Below, one piece after another: positions 18,538 to 26,131 of a DNA stretch of 64,000 bases. The position numbers and the translations under genes were made by a program. Each line of letters begins with the position of its first letter. Position 1 is the stretch's first letter. Origin of the DNA: Pseudomonas fluorescens (GTDB lineage Bacteria; Pseudomonadota; Gammaproteobacteria; Pseudomonadales; Pseudomonadaceae); NCBI RefSeq assembly GCF_002022275.1, contig NZ_MSDF01000014.1, positions 336,099 through 400,098 of the forward strand, read 5' to 3'. The notes under the pieces were generated by a model. The model was not told where the DNA came from and searched no databases. It saw only the letters and a program-made list of their open reading frames with translations.

Positions 18538-19896
18538 TTACTTGAACGCGTAGCTGTAGCTGACGATTACGCGGTTTTCGTCCTGGGAACGGGTGTTCAC
18601 CAGGTCGGTACGCCACATAGCGTTTTTCCAGGCTACGCCGAGGTTTTTCAGCGGGCCTTCCGGAACAACGTAAGCCAGAGTCAGGTCGCGTTCCCACTCG
18701 GTTTTTTCACCGACGACGGTGTCGATGTTGCTGCCTTTGAGGTAAACAACACCAGCGGTCAGGCCAGGTACGCCGACTTTGGCGAAGTCATAGGCATAAC
18801 GTGCTTGCCAGGTACGCTCGCCAGCGCGGGCGAACTTCTGGATCTGCATGTCGGTGGTGGTGCTGTTGGACGAACCGTCACCCTGGTTCAACCAAGGGAA
18901 GTCGCTGTCGCCCTTGGTGTACTGGTAGCCAGCACCGAAGGTGTGACCGGCAACCGAGTACAACGCCAGGTAGCTGTACAGATCGTTGTCGACCTTGCCT
19001 TTAACCTTGGTGGCGTTGGTCGGGTGATCCGAGTAGTAACCGGTGGTGTAGTAGCCCGCTTCGTTACCGTTGGCACCGTTGTCACGGCTGCGGTAGTAGC
19101 GCAGGTCACTTTTCAGCACGCCAGGACCGATAGCCCAGTTGTGGACCAGGCCCAGGAAGTTCTGCGCGTAGAAGTCCTTCAGCTCGCCGAAGTAGTACGA
19201 AGCGGTCAGATCTTTGGTGATTTTGTAGTCAGCACCGGCGTAGTAGAACTTGTTGACGAAGTTGCCTGCGTCGTAGTTCGAGCTACCGTTGGCGCCAGCC
19301 AGCGACAGGCCTTCGTTGTTGCTGGAGTTACGGCCTTTGGCGTGCTCGATCTGACCAGCGGTCAGGGTCAAGTCTTTGATCTCGTTGGAAGAGATCTCGC
19401 CGCCCTGGAAGGTTTGTGGCAGCAGACGACCGTCGTTGGTCTTGATGACCGGGTTGTTTGGCTGCAGGGTGCCGATTTTCAGCACGGTCTGGGAGATTTT
19501 GACCTTACCGGTCACACCCAGGCTGGCAAAATCGTTGACGGCTTTGTTGCCATCGCTTGGGAACACGGTACCGCCCGAAGCAGTGCCAGTGTAGTTACCG
19601 TGTTCGGCACGGCTGGAATCCAGGCGCACGCCGTACAGGCCGATTGCATCAAGACCGAAGCCAACAGTCCCTTGGGTGAAGCCGGAGATGAAGCGCAGGT
19701 CGAAACCCTGGCCCCATTCAGCGTTCTTGTTGCGGGTGTTGGACGTGCCGGATGGCTGGCCATCGCGGTTGTCGGTGTTGATGTAGAAGTTACGCAACCC
19801 CAGCGTAACCTTGCTGTCATCGATGAAACCGGCGGAGTTCGCCTGTTGGGCAACCGCAGCCAAAGCTACAGCCAACGCCAATGTTGACTTCTTCAT
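18538..19896 (-). CDS. OprD-family outer-membrane porin
   Basis: Porin of 452 residues with a signal peptide (KKSTLALAVALAAVAQQANS-AG) and the OprD barrel pattern of alternating strands, including KVTLGLRNFYINTDNR, NAEWGQGFDLRFISGFT, GEISSNEIKDLTLTAGQIEHAKGRN and the C-terminal NRVIVSYSYAFK ending in an aromatic-Lys pair. OprD members admit amino acids, small aromatic acids or similar solutes. The substrate of this one is not visible and no specific Occ name is justified. GAGGAGCGG precedes the start. Transcription is probably single-gene. Confidence 0.92.
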   Translation of the reverse strand: MKKSTLALAVALAAVAQQANSAGFIDDSKVTLGLRNFYINTDNRDGQPSGTSNTRNKNAEWGQGFDLRFISGFTQGTVGFGLDAIGLYGVRLDSSRAEHGNYTGTASGGTVFPSDGNKAVNDFASLGVTGKVKISQTVLKIGTLQPNNPVIKTNDGRLLPQTFQGGEISSNEIKDLTLTAGQIEHAKGRNSSNNEGLSLAGANGSSNYDAGNFVNKFYYAGADYKITKDLTASYYFGELKDFYAQNFLGLVHNWAIGPGVLKSDLRYYRSRDNGANGNEAGYYTTGYYSDHPTNATKVKGKVDNDLYSYLALYSVAGHTFGAGYQYTKGDSDFPWLNQGDGSSNSTTTDMQIQKFARAGERTWQARYAYDFAKVGVPGLTAGVVYLKGSNIDTVVGEKTEWERDLTLAYVVPEGPLKNLGVAWKNAMWRTDLVNTRSQDENRVIVSYSYAFK

Positions 19897-20265
19897 GTAC
19901 CGCTCCTCTCATTTCTAATTTTTGTATTTCTTAGGTCCCGGGTCTGACGCCCTGGATCCACAGATGCGCGATTAGCGCCGGATAGTGACTACCAAGTCAA
20001 TCGTAACTTTGTATGTCTACTACCTTCGTCTAACCGCAGTTGATTTGGTCCCTGCAGGGTAATGAGTTTTTCATACACCCAAAAAGAATGTTTTCATTCT
20101 TTTTCATACGATTCAGGCATAAGACTTTTCATAAAGCGAGCCGGCAGCGTAGACCAACTGCTCCATTAGCTAATGCCTGAACGGTATTTATCTGCCTTTT
20201 TTTAGATCGATTAGCGTGGCCGTACTGTTGCATACGTCACCGACGATCAAAAAGGCGACGCCATC
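19897..20265. promoter_or_regulatory. oprD upstream region with A/T-rich hairpin
   Basis: This 369-base gap has no gene I can support. It contains the oprD leader and the hairpin AAAAAGAATG-TTTT-CATTCTTTTT at 20081-20104. The hairpin is flanked by two copies of TTTTCATAC (about 20068 and 20101). The hairpin could terminate transcription in either direction, which would fit an old gene boundary between oprD and the tau-like remnant. Confidence 0.45.
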
Positions 20266-20745
20266 ATGGCCAAACGCACATCCTCCCGTCAATTTGTTAC
20301 AGTTTTTGTGTCACTAATAATTTCTTTTGGTGTCCAAGCGGCCAATTTCACCGGCGGCTACCAAACCGGTATTAGCCCCTTTCGTATCGGCACAGATCAG
20401 CGCTTCTGAAGACTTACCGCTGAGTCTGGCGGGCAATGCCCTTCGTCCCAATCTCTCATTACAGCCTGCTCGATGCCCTGAAGCATTGGAGGCCGGACAC
20501 CCAACAGGTCAACGTGGTGAAGCGGCAGCCGGGCGAAATTCGCAAGACCGATAAAACCCTGAAAGACACGACCCAATTGAGCGGGTGGGCGCTCCGACGT
20601 TTGAAACGTGGGTGGCACGCAAGGATTTGGCGGGAAAATATCTTGACGTAGTGGACAGGTTTACAAGGATTCAGAGCAGGCTCAAAAAATCGCCAAATTG
20701 ACAGGTTACTCGGCGCTCGTCACAGACACGTTCATCTGCCAATAA
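20266..20745 (+). pseudogene. Decayed taurine-binding protein gene (tauA-like)
   Basis: Pieces of one TauA/SsuA-type periplasmic binding protein appear in order but in different frames. At 20266-20409 is a signal peptide-like start (MAKRTSSRQFVTVF..SFGVQA-AN) leading to GGYQTG and an early stop. At 20439-20590 is PFVPISHYSLLDALKHW, then TQQVNVVKRQPGEI, then KTLKDTTQLSGW. At about 20586-20660, in another frame, is GAPTFETWVARKDLAGKY followed by LDVVDRF, a close TauA family match. A last piece, EQAQKIAKLTGYSALV, ends at 20745. Compared with a roughly 320-residue TauA, two large parts are missing, including the region just after GEI. No tauBCD genes are present. It is a dead gene. Confidence 0.75.
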
Positions 20746-20755
20746 ATGCAACCAA

Positions 20756-20843
20756 CTGTGGGAGCTGGCTTGCCTGCGATGCTGACAACTCGGTCTTCCA
20801 GTGAAACCGAGGTGATGCAATCGCAGGCAAGCCAGCTCCCACA
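20756..20843. repeat. REPIN before argA end
   Basis: Inverted TGTGGGAGCTGGCTTGCCTG units with a 30-base spacer. It lies between the tauA-like remnant and the argA stop. Confidence 0.92.
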
Positions 20844-20864
20844 CAAGCCAGCGTTGCGCTTGGG

Positions 20865-22163
20865 TCAGAGAGCCTTCTCGAAAATCTTCGAATTACGCTG
20901 ATAGTTGTACAGCGACGCCCGCGCCGACGGCAGGCGATCCACCGTACTCGGCACAAACCCCCGCTCACGGAACCAGTGAGCGGTTCGGGTGGTGAGTACA
21001 AACAACGTCTTCAACCCCTGCGCGCGCGCGCGGGTCTCGATGCGCTCCAGCAACTCATCACCGCGACCGCCGTGGCGGTACTCCGGGTTCACCGCCAGGC
21101 ACGCCAGCTCACCGGCATCGGAATCGGCGATCTGATACAGCGCCGCACAGGCGATGATCATGCCTTCGCGCTCGACCACGCTGAACTGCTCAATCTCACG
21201 CTCCAGCACTTCCCGCGAACGCCGCACCAGAATGCCCTGCTCTTCCAGCGGGCTGATCAGGTCGAGCAAACCGCCGACGTCTTCAATTGCTGCTTCGCGC
21301 ACCAGCTCGAATTGCTCCTGAGCCACCAGCGTACCGCCGCCGTCCCGGGTAAACAGCTCGGTGAGCAAGGCGCCGTCCTCGGCGTAACTCACAATATGGC
21401 TACGCCCTACCCCGCCACGGCAAGCCTCGGCAGCGGCATCGAGCAGTTCCGCCTGGTAATTGCTGCCCAGGCGCAGGAGGTGCGCCGGTACTTGCTGTGG
21501 ACCCAATTCACGCACCAGACGGCCATGCTCGTCGATCAGGCCCAGGTCGGCGCCAAACAACAGCAACTTGTCGGCGCCCAGGTCAATGGCGGCGCGGGTG
21601 GCCACGTCTTCGCAGGCCAGGTTGAAGATTTCACCGGTGGGCGAGTAGCCCAGGGGCGACAACAGCACGATAGAGCGCTCGTCCAGCAGGCGGTTGATGC
21701 CCTTGCGGTCGACGCGGCGCACTTCGCCGGTGTGGTGATAGTCCACGCCTTCGAGCACGCCGATCGGCCGCGCCGTCACCAGGTTGCCGCTGGCCACGCG
21801 CAGGCGCGAGCCCTGCATGGGCGAGGACGCCATGTCCATCGACAGGCGCGCCTCAATGGCGATACGCAAGTGGCCGACCGCGTCGATCACACACTCCAGC
21901 GTCGCGGCATCGGTGATGCGCAGGCCTTCGTGGTAAGCCGGGGTCAGGCCGCGTGCTTCAAGACGGGTTTCGATCTGTGGGCGTGAGCCGTGAACCAGCA
22001 CCAGCCGCACACCCAGGCTGTGCAGCAGCACCAGGTCGTGGACGATATTGCCGAAGTTCGGATGTTCCACACCGTCGCCGGGCAGCATGACTACAAAGGT
22101 GCAGTCCCGGTGAGCATTGATGTAGGGCGAAGCGTGACGAAGCCAATTAACGTATTCGGGCAT
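20865..22163 (-). CDS. argA: Amino-acid N-acetyltransferase (N-acetylglutamate synthase) ArgA
   Basis: Two-domain enzyme of 432 residues. The N-terminal amino-acid-kinase-like domain (about 20-280; VVMLPGDGVEHPNFGNIVHDLVLLHSLGVRLVLVHGSRPQI) carries arginine regulation. The C-terminal GNAT domain (about 290-432; LACLAVNPEYRHGGRGDELL, then TTRTAHWFRERGFVP) does the acetyl transfer. It makes N-acetylglutamate from acetyl-CoA and glutamate, the first step of arginine synthesis. Length matches the bacterial ArgA family. It follows argE with a 135-base gap, so it may be expressed with it or from its own promoter. Confidence 0.95.
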   Translation of the reverse strand: MPEYVNWLRHASPYINAHRDCTFVVMLPGDGVEHPNFGNIVHDLVLLHSLGVRLVLVHGSRPQIETRLEARGLTPAYHEGLRITDAATLECVIDAVGHLRIAIEARLSMDMASSPMQGSRLRVASGNLVTARPIGVLEGVDYHHTGEVRRVDRKGINRLLDERSIVLLSPLGYSPTGEIFNLACEDVATRAAIDLGADKLLLFGADLGLIDEHGRLVRELGPQQVPAHLLRLGSNYQAELLDAAAEACRGGVGRSHIVSYAEDGALLTELFTRDGGGTLVAQEQFELVREAAIEDVGGLLDLISPLEEQGILVRRSREVLEREIEQFSVVEREGMIIACAALYQIADSDAGELACLAVNPEYRHGGRGDELLERIETRARAQGLKTLFVLTTRTAHWFRERGFVPSTVDRLPSARASLYNYQRNSKIFEKAL

Positions 22164-22298
22164 AACACCTGGGCCTGTAATAAAAAGCAGCCGAAAAAGG
22201 ATGAATCGTGAAAGCGCACAACGGGCTGATGGTTATCGTCGGAACAGGCTTGGCGACACGCTCGCTCTCCTTCTATGTACGAATGGGCAGGGGTTAAT

Positions 22299-23447
22299 TT
22301 ACGCGGGCTTCAGGCAGTAATGCCCGATCAGTTCACGCAATAGACGCACTGTAGGCGTCAAGCGTGACATTTCAAGGTACTCACCCGGCTGGTGAGCGCA
22401 GGCGATATCGCCGGGGCCCAATACCAGGGTTTCGCAACCGAGGCGCTGAAGATAAGGCGCTTCGGTGCCGAACGCTACTGCTTCGGCGCGATGACCGGTC
22501 AATCGTTCCGCAACCCGCACCAGCTCGGCGTCTTCGGCTTGCTCGAACGGCGGCACTTCGGGGAACAACGGCGCGTAATCAATCTTCACTTTATGGCGCT
22601 CGGCCAAGGGCTCGAGCTTCTGCCGGATGGCGTCGCGCAGTACCTGAGGGTCCATGCCCGGCAGCGGCCGCAGGTCGAATTCCAGGGAACACTGGCCGCA
22701 GATACGGTTGGGGTTATCACCGCCATGGATGCAGCCGAAATTCATGGTCGGTTGCGGCACACTGAATTGCGGGTTGCGGTACTCGCGCTGCCAGGCCAGC
22801 CGCAGGCCACGCAGCTCACCAATGGCGTCATGCATGGCTTCAAGGGCGCTGTGGCCCAGGCTTGGATCCGACGAATGGCCACTTTGGCCGAGGATGTCGA
22901 TGCGCTCCATCATCACGCCTTTGTGCAGGCGGATCGGCTTGAGGCCGGTCGGCTCGCCGATGACTGCCGCGCGGCCCAACGGGCGCCCGGCCTCAGCCAG
23001 CGCGCGGGCGCCGGACATCGAGCTTTCTTCATCGCACGTGGCAAGGATCAACAGCGGCTGCTTGAACGGTTGGTCCAGCAACGGCAACACGGCTTCAATC
23101 GCCAAGGCGAAAAAGCCCTTCATATCGCAGCTGCCCAGGCCTACCCAGCGGCCGTCGACTTCCGTCAACTTGAGCGGATCGGTCTTCCACAACGCGGCGT
23201 CATACGGAACGGTATCGCTATGCCCCGCCAGCACCAGGCCACCGGGGCCGCTGCCGAAAGTCGCCAGCAGGTTGAATTTGCCGGGGCTGACTTGCTGGAT
23301 GTCGATGGCGAAACCCAAATCGCCCAGCCAACTGGCAAGCAAATCGATCACCGGGCGGTTGGTCTGGTCGAGAGACGCTTGGGTGCAACTGACCGAAGGC
23401 GCGGCAATCAATGCGGCGAACTGCTCTTTCATGGACGGTAACGGCAT
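22299..23447 (-). CDS. argE: N-acetylornithine deacetylase ArgE
   Basis: M20 metallopeptidase-family enzyme of 382 residues, the same size as E. coli ArgE. Metal ligands are recognisable: the His of LAGHSDTVPYD (about 80), the Asp of GLGSCDMKGFFA (about 112), and the Glu pair of ATCDEESSMSGA (about 145). It deacetylates N2-acetylornithine to ornithine. The ATG at 23447 fits family length; one at 23432 (MKEQF) is the alternative, and the frame extends upstream to 23549 without support. It is divergent from the CYTH-CHAD gene, with only about 160 bases for both promoters. Confidence 0.93.
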   Translation of the reverse strand: MPLPSMKEQFAALIAAPSVSCTQASLDQTNRPVIDLLASWLGDLGFAIDIQQVSPGKFNLLATFGSGPGGLVLAGHSDTVPYDAALWKTDPLKLTEVDGRWVGLGSCDMKGFFALAIEAVLPLLDQPFKQPLLILATCDEESSMSGARALAEAGRPLGRAAVIGEPTGLKPIRLHKGVMMERIDILGQSGHSSDPSLGHSALEAMHDAIGELRGLRLAWQREYRNPQFSVPQPTMNFGCIHGGDNPNRICGQCSLEFDLRPLPGMDPQVLRDAIRQKLEPLAERHKVKIDYAPLFPEVPPFEQAEDAELVRVAERLTGHRAEAVAFGTEAPYLQRLGCETLVLGPGDIACAHQPGEYLEMSRLTPTVRLLRELIGHYCLKPA

Positions 23448-23605
23448 GCGCGGTCTCTCAACTTCCCGGATGAGCCCCACTATAGAGCCATCTGCACACC
23501 ACAATAAACCGTTGCGGCACGTTGCCGGGCTCAGTCCTGTACACTGCACGGCCTTGGCAGCCTCTCTTTTCCCCGGCTGCGCTCCCGATCCTGGATTTTC
23601 CGGCC

Positions 23606-24973
23606 ATGCAGAAAGAAACCGAAATCAAGCTCCGTGTCAGCCGCGAAACACTCGCCGCGCTGCGTGAGCACCCGTTACTGAAAAAACGCAACAAAAGTGG
23701 CTGGGAACGCCGTGAGTTGATGAACCAGTATTTCGACACCCCCGAGCGCGACCTGGCCCAGGCCAAAGTCGCCCTGCGCCTGCGCAAGGACGGTGACGAG
23801 ATCATCCAGACCCTCAAGACCCGCGGCCAAAGCATCGCCGGCTTGTCGGAACGCAACGAGTACAACTGGGACTTGCCCAAAGCCAAGCTTGACGTGAAGA
23901 AACTCGACGGCGAATGCTGGCCCGAGCAACTGGCCGAGCTGGACAAAAAGACCCTCAAGCCAATCTTCACCACCGATTTTGTGCGTGAACGCGCCGAAAT
24001 CGCCTGGGGCCGTGGCAAGGCCAAAGTGGTCATCGAAGCCGCGCTGGACCTCGGTCATGTAGTGGTCGGCAAGCAGAAAGAAGAAATCTGCGAGCTGGAA
24101 CTGGAACTGCGCGAAGGTGAACCGGCTGCTCTGCTCGAATTGGCTGCCGAACTGGCCGCGACCCTCGCACTGATGCCGTGCGATATCAGCAAGGCCGAGC
24201 GCGGCTACCGTCTGTATGACGCCAGCAGCTACTCCCTGAGCCTGCCAGCACCCGACATTCAGGCCGAAATGCCGTTGGACGATGCCTTCGCCGCGATCAT
24301 GTGGCACCTGCTCGGCAGCAGCCAGCGTCTGGCCGAGCAATACCGTTTCAACGGCCACTGGCGTCTGTTGCAGGACTGGGTCGACAACCTCGGCGAATTG
24401 CGCGCGCTGATCGGCAGCCTCGGCCAGGCCGCGCCGCGTCAATCCACCAGCGAACTGCGCAGCGCACTCGATGCCTTGCTGGAAGACTGGCGCCCGCTGG
24501 TACAAGCCGGCGACGATGATGAAGACATCCGCAAAGCCGCGCCGGAACAGTTCGTCGAAGAATTGGACGACGTGCGCTGGGGCCTGTTCTCACTGAGCTT
24601 GTCGCGTTGGTTACTCGCCCGTACCTGGACTGCCGACCGCAACGTGCGTGGCAACCGCCAGGGCGCCGCACAAATCACCAACTGGCTGCCGCGCCTGTTG
24701 GCCGACGACGCCGTCGCCCTGCAACTGCCGCGCTACCAGCAGCAGCCGGAAGATTTGGCCGAGCAACTGCCGCGTATCGAGCGTATTCAGGCGTGGCTGC
24801 ACCATGCACGTCAGGTGGTGGACATTGCAGAGCTGGACCGTTTGTATGGCGAGCTGAACAAGTTGGCGCAACTGGCCAATCAGCCGATCACCGATGAGTC
24901 GCTGGATGCGCGTATGCATCAGGCGATTGCGGTGTATCAGAATCGCGCCTGGAAAACCTTGCTGCGCCTGTAA
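23606..24973 (+). CDS. ygiF: Inorganic triphosphatase, CYTH-CHAD protein (YgiF-like)
   Basis: Protein of 455 residues with two domains. The N-terminal CYTH tunnel fold (1-200) begins with the diagnostic ExExK at residues 4-8 and has Arg/Lys-rich strands (VALRLRKDGDEIIQTLKTRG) that bind triphosphate. The C-terminal CHAD domain (about 215-455) is helical, with conserved His and basic residues, and binds polyphosphate. E. coli YgiF hydrolyses inorganic triphosphate. The ATG at 23606 is the natural CYTH start; the frame extends 84 bases further upstream without a plausible site. Physiological role in Pseudomonas is not established. Confidence 0.9.
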   Translation: MQKETEIKLRVSRETLAALREHPLLKKRNKSGWERRELMNQYFDTPERDLAQAKVALRLRKDGDEIIQTLKTRGQSIAGLSERNEYNWDLPKAKLDVKKLDGECWPEQLAELDKKTLKPIFTTDFVRERAEIAWGRGKAKVVIEAALDLGHVVVGKQKEEICELELELREGEPAALLELAAELAATLALMPCDISKAERGYRLYDASSYSLSLPAPDIQAEMPLDDAFAAIMWHLLGSSQRLAEQYRFNGHWRLLQDWVDNLGELRALIGSLGQAAPRQSTSELRSALDALLEDWRPLVQAGDDDEDIRKAAPEQFVEELDDVRWGLFSLSLSRWLLARTWTADRNVRGNRQGAAQITNWLPRLLADDAVALQLPRYQQQPEDLAEQLPRIERIQAWLHHARQVVDIAELDRLYGELNKLAQLANQPITDESLDARMHQAIAVYQNRAWKTLLRL

Positions 24974-24974
24974 G

Positions 24975-25110
24975 ATCGCTATCGCGGGCAAGCCCGGCTC
25001 CCACAGTGGAATGCGTTCCAATGTGGGAGCGGGCTTGCTCGCGAAAGCGGAGTGTCAGTCACTGAATGTGTGTCTGATCCACCGCTTTCGCGAGCAAGCC
25101 CGCTCCCACA
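24975..25110. repeat. Compound REP cluster (three units)
   Basis: One single REP of the GGGCAAGCCCGG subtype (24981-25005) is followed by a complete inverted pair of the GGGCTTGCTCGCGAAAGCGG subtype (25021-25110). Two REP subtypes thus lie side by side between convergent genes. Confidence 0.9.
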
Positions 25111-25113
25111 CGG

Positions 25114-25584
25114 TCAGCGCAAGACCGGCAGGCTGGTGGTGGACTTGATCTCCGACAACGCCACAATCGAATTCACCTCCTGAATCCCCGGCACCATCGA
25201 CAGCTTCTCGAAGAAAAACCGCTCGTACGCCTCAATGTCCGACGTAACAATTCGCAGCAGAAAATCCACCGCCCCCATCAGCACATAACACTCCAACACC
25301 TCCGGAAACCCGCGAATCGCGTCGGTGAACTCTGTGAAGTTCGATCGCCCGTGGGCGTTGAGTTTGACCTCGGCGAAAATCTGCGTGTTGAGGCCGATCT
25401 TCTTTCGATCCAGCAGGGTGACCTGACCGCGGATCACGCCCTCTTCCTTGAGCCGCTGGATACGCCGCCAACACGGCGACTGTGACAGGCCGACCTGCTC
25501 GGCGATCTGCGCGCTGGAGAGCGAGGCGTCCTCCTGCAACAGGGCGAGGATACGGCGGTCGTACACGTCCAACTCACTGTGCAT
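25114..25584 (-). CDS. Lrp/AsnC family transcriptional regulator
   Basis: Regulator of 156 residues with an N-terminal winged helix (about 1-60; LDVYDRRILALLQEDASLSSAQIAEQVGLSQSPCWRRIQRLKEEGVI) and a C-terminal RAM/ACT-like domain (about 65-150) for effector binding and octamer assembly. The sequence is closer to general Lrp-like members than to BkdR. It is divergent from the ACT-like protein at 25712, with 127 bases between, so it may regulate itself and that gene (inference). A REP cluster follows the stop by three bases. Confidence 0.9.
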   Translation of the reverse strand: MHSELDVYDRRILALLQEDASLSSAQIAEQVGLSQSPCWRRIQRLKEEGVIRGQVTLLDRKKIGLNTQIFAEVKLNAHGRSNFTEFTDAIRGFPEVLECYVLMGAVDFLLRIVTSDIEAYERFFFEKLSMVPGIQEVNSIVALSEIKSTTSLPVLR

Positions 25585-25684
25585 AAAAATACCTTTGATA
25601 GTGCTTACTTCGAATCAATCTATTCTATCAGGCTTGAATAAGCTCAATTTTAGATAAGAAATCTCAGCGGACGCGTGTAAAAAT

Positions 25685-25706
25685 TTCTCCAGTCGAATCT
25701 GGAGAA
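25685..25706 (+). promoter_or_regulatory. Hairpin covering the ribosome-binding site of the 25712 gene
   Basis: TTCTCCAG and CTGGAGAA form a perfect 8-bp stem around a 6-base loop. The GGAG ribosome-binding site of the next gene lies inside the 3' arm, seven bases before its ATG. If it folds in mRNA it would lower translation initiation. Confidence 0.6.
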
Positions 25707-25711
25707 TCAGC

Positions 25712-26050
25712 ATGCACGCCGTCGAAACCACCTTCCCCGTCTCCCGCGTTGATGCCTGGGCCGTCACCAGCGTCCATTGCCTGGCGCATTACCGGATCGT
25801 CGCTGAGGCGGAGCCGGACGTCCTGTGTCGGGTCCTCAACTATTTCGCGCTGCAGTTTTTGACGCCGCAAGAGGTGCTTGTGAACCGGGAATCCGACTTG
25901 CTGAGCATTGATATCGTGATGGACGGTTTGAGCTGGCATCGCGCCCAAGTCATCGGTGAAAAGATTCGAAACCTGATCAGCGTGTGTTCGCTGGACCTGT
26001 GGCCCGCTGATTCTGCGCGGCCTGAAGCGGTGACGGCGGCCGCTCAGTAA
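25712..26050 (+). CDS. Small ACT-like protein, function unknown
   Basis: Protein of 112 residues without a signal peptide or membrane segment. The pattern of hydrophobic strands and helices (VTSVHCLAHYRIVAEAEP, VLCRVLNYFALQFLTPQEV, DLLSIDIVMDG, then WHRAQVIGEKIRNLI) is that of a single ACT domain, as in acetolactate synthase small subunits. I do not recognise the protein itself. ACT domains usually bind amino acids. It faces an Lrp/AsnC regulator, which contains a related fold, so an amino-acid-linked role is plausible but inferred. Ribosome-binding site GGAG lies within a hairpin. Confidence 0.65.
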   Translation: MHAVETTFPVSRVDAWAVTSVHCLAHYRIVAEAEPDVLCRVLNYFALQFLTPQEVLVNRESDLLSIDIVMDGLSWHRAQVIGEKIRNLISVCSLDLWPADSARPEAVTAAAQ

Positions 26051-26131
26051 AAGCCTGCAATACACGCCAGGGGGAGGACTGTCAGGGGCTGACTAGTCTG
26101 GGATCACACCCCTACCCTTCAGGAACCCCTC

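Noticed and set aside
20436-20651. Separate 71-residue gene
   Set aside because: Its sequence is the middle of the decayed TauA-like protein, and it runs off frame at about 20590.
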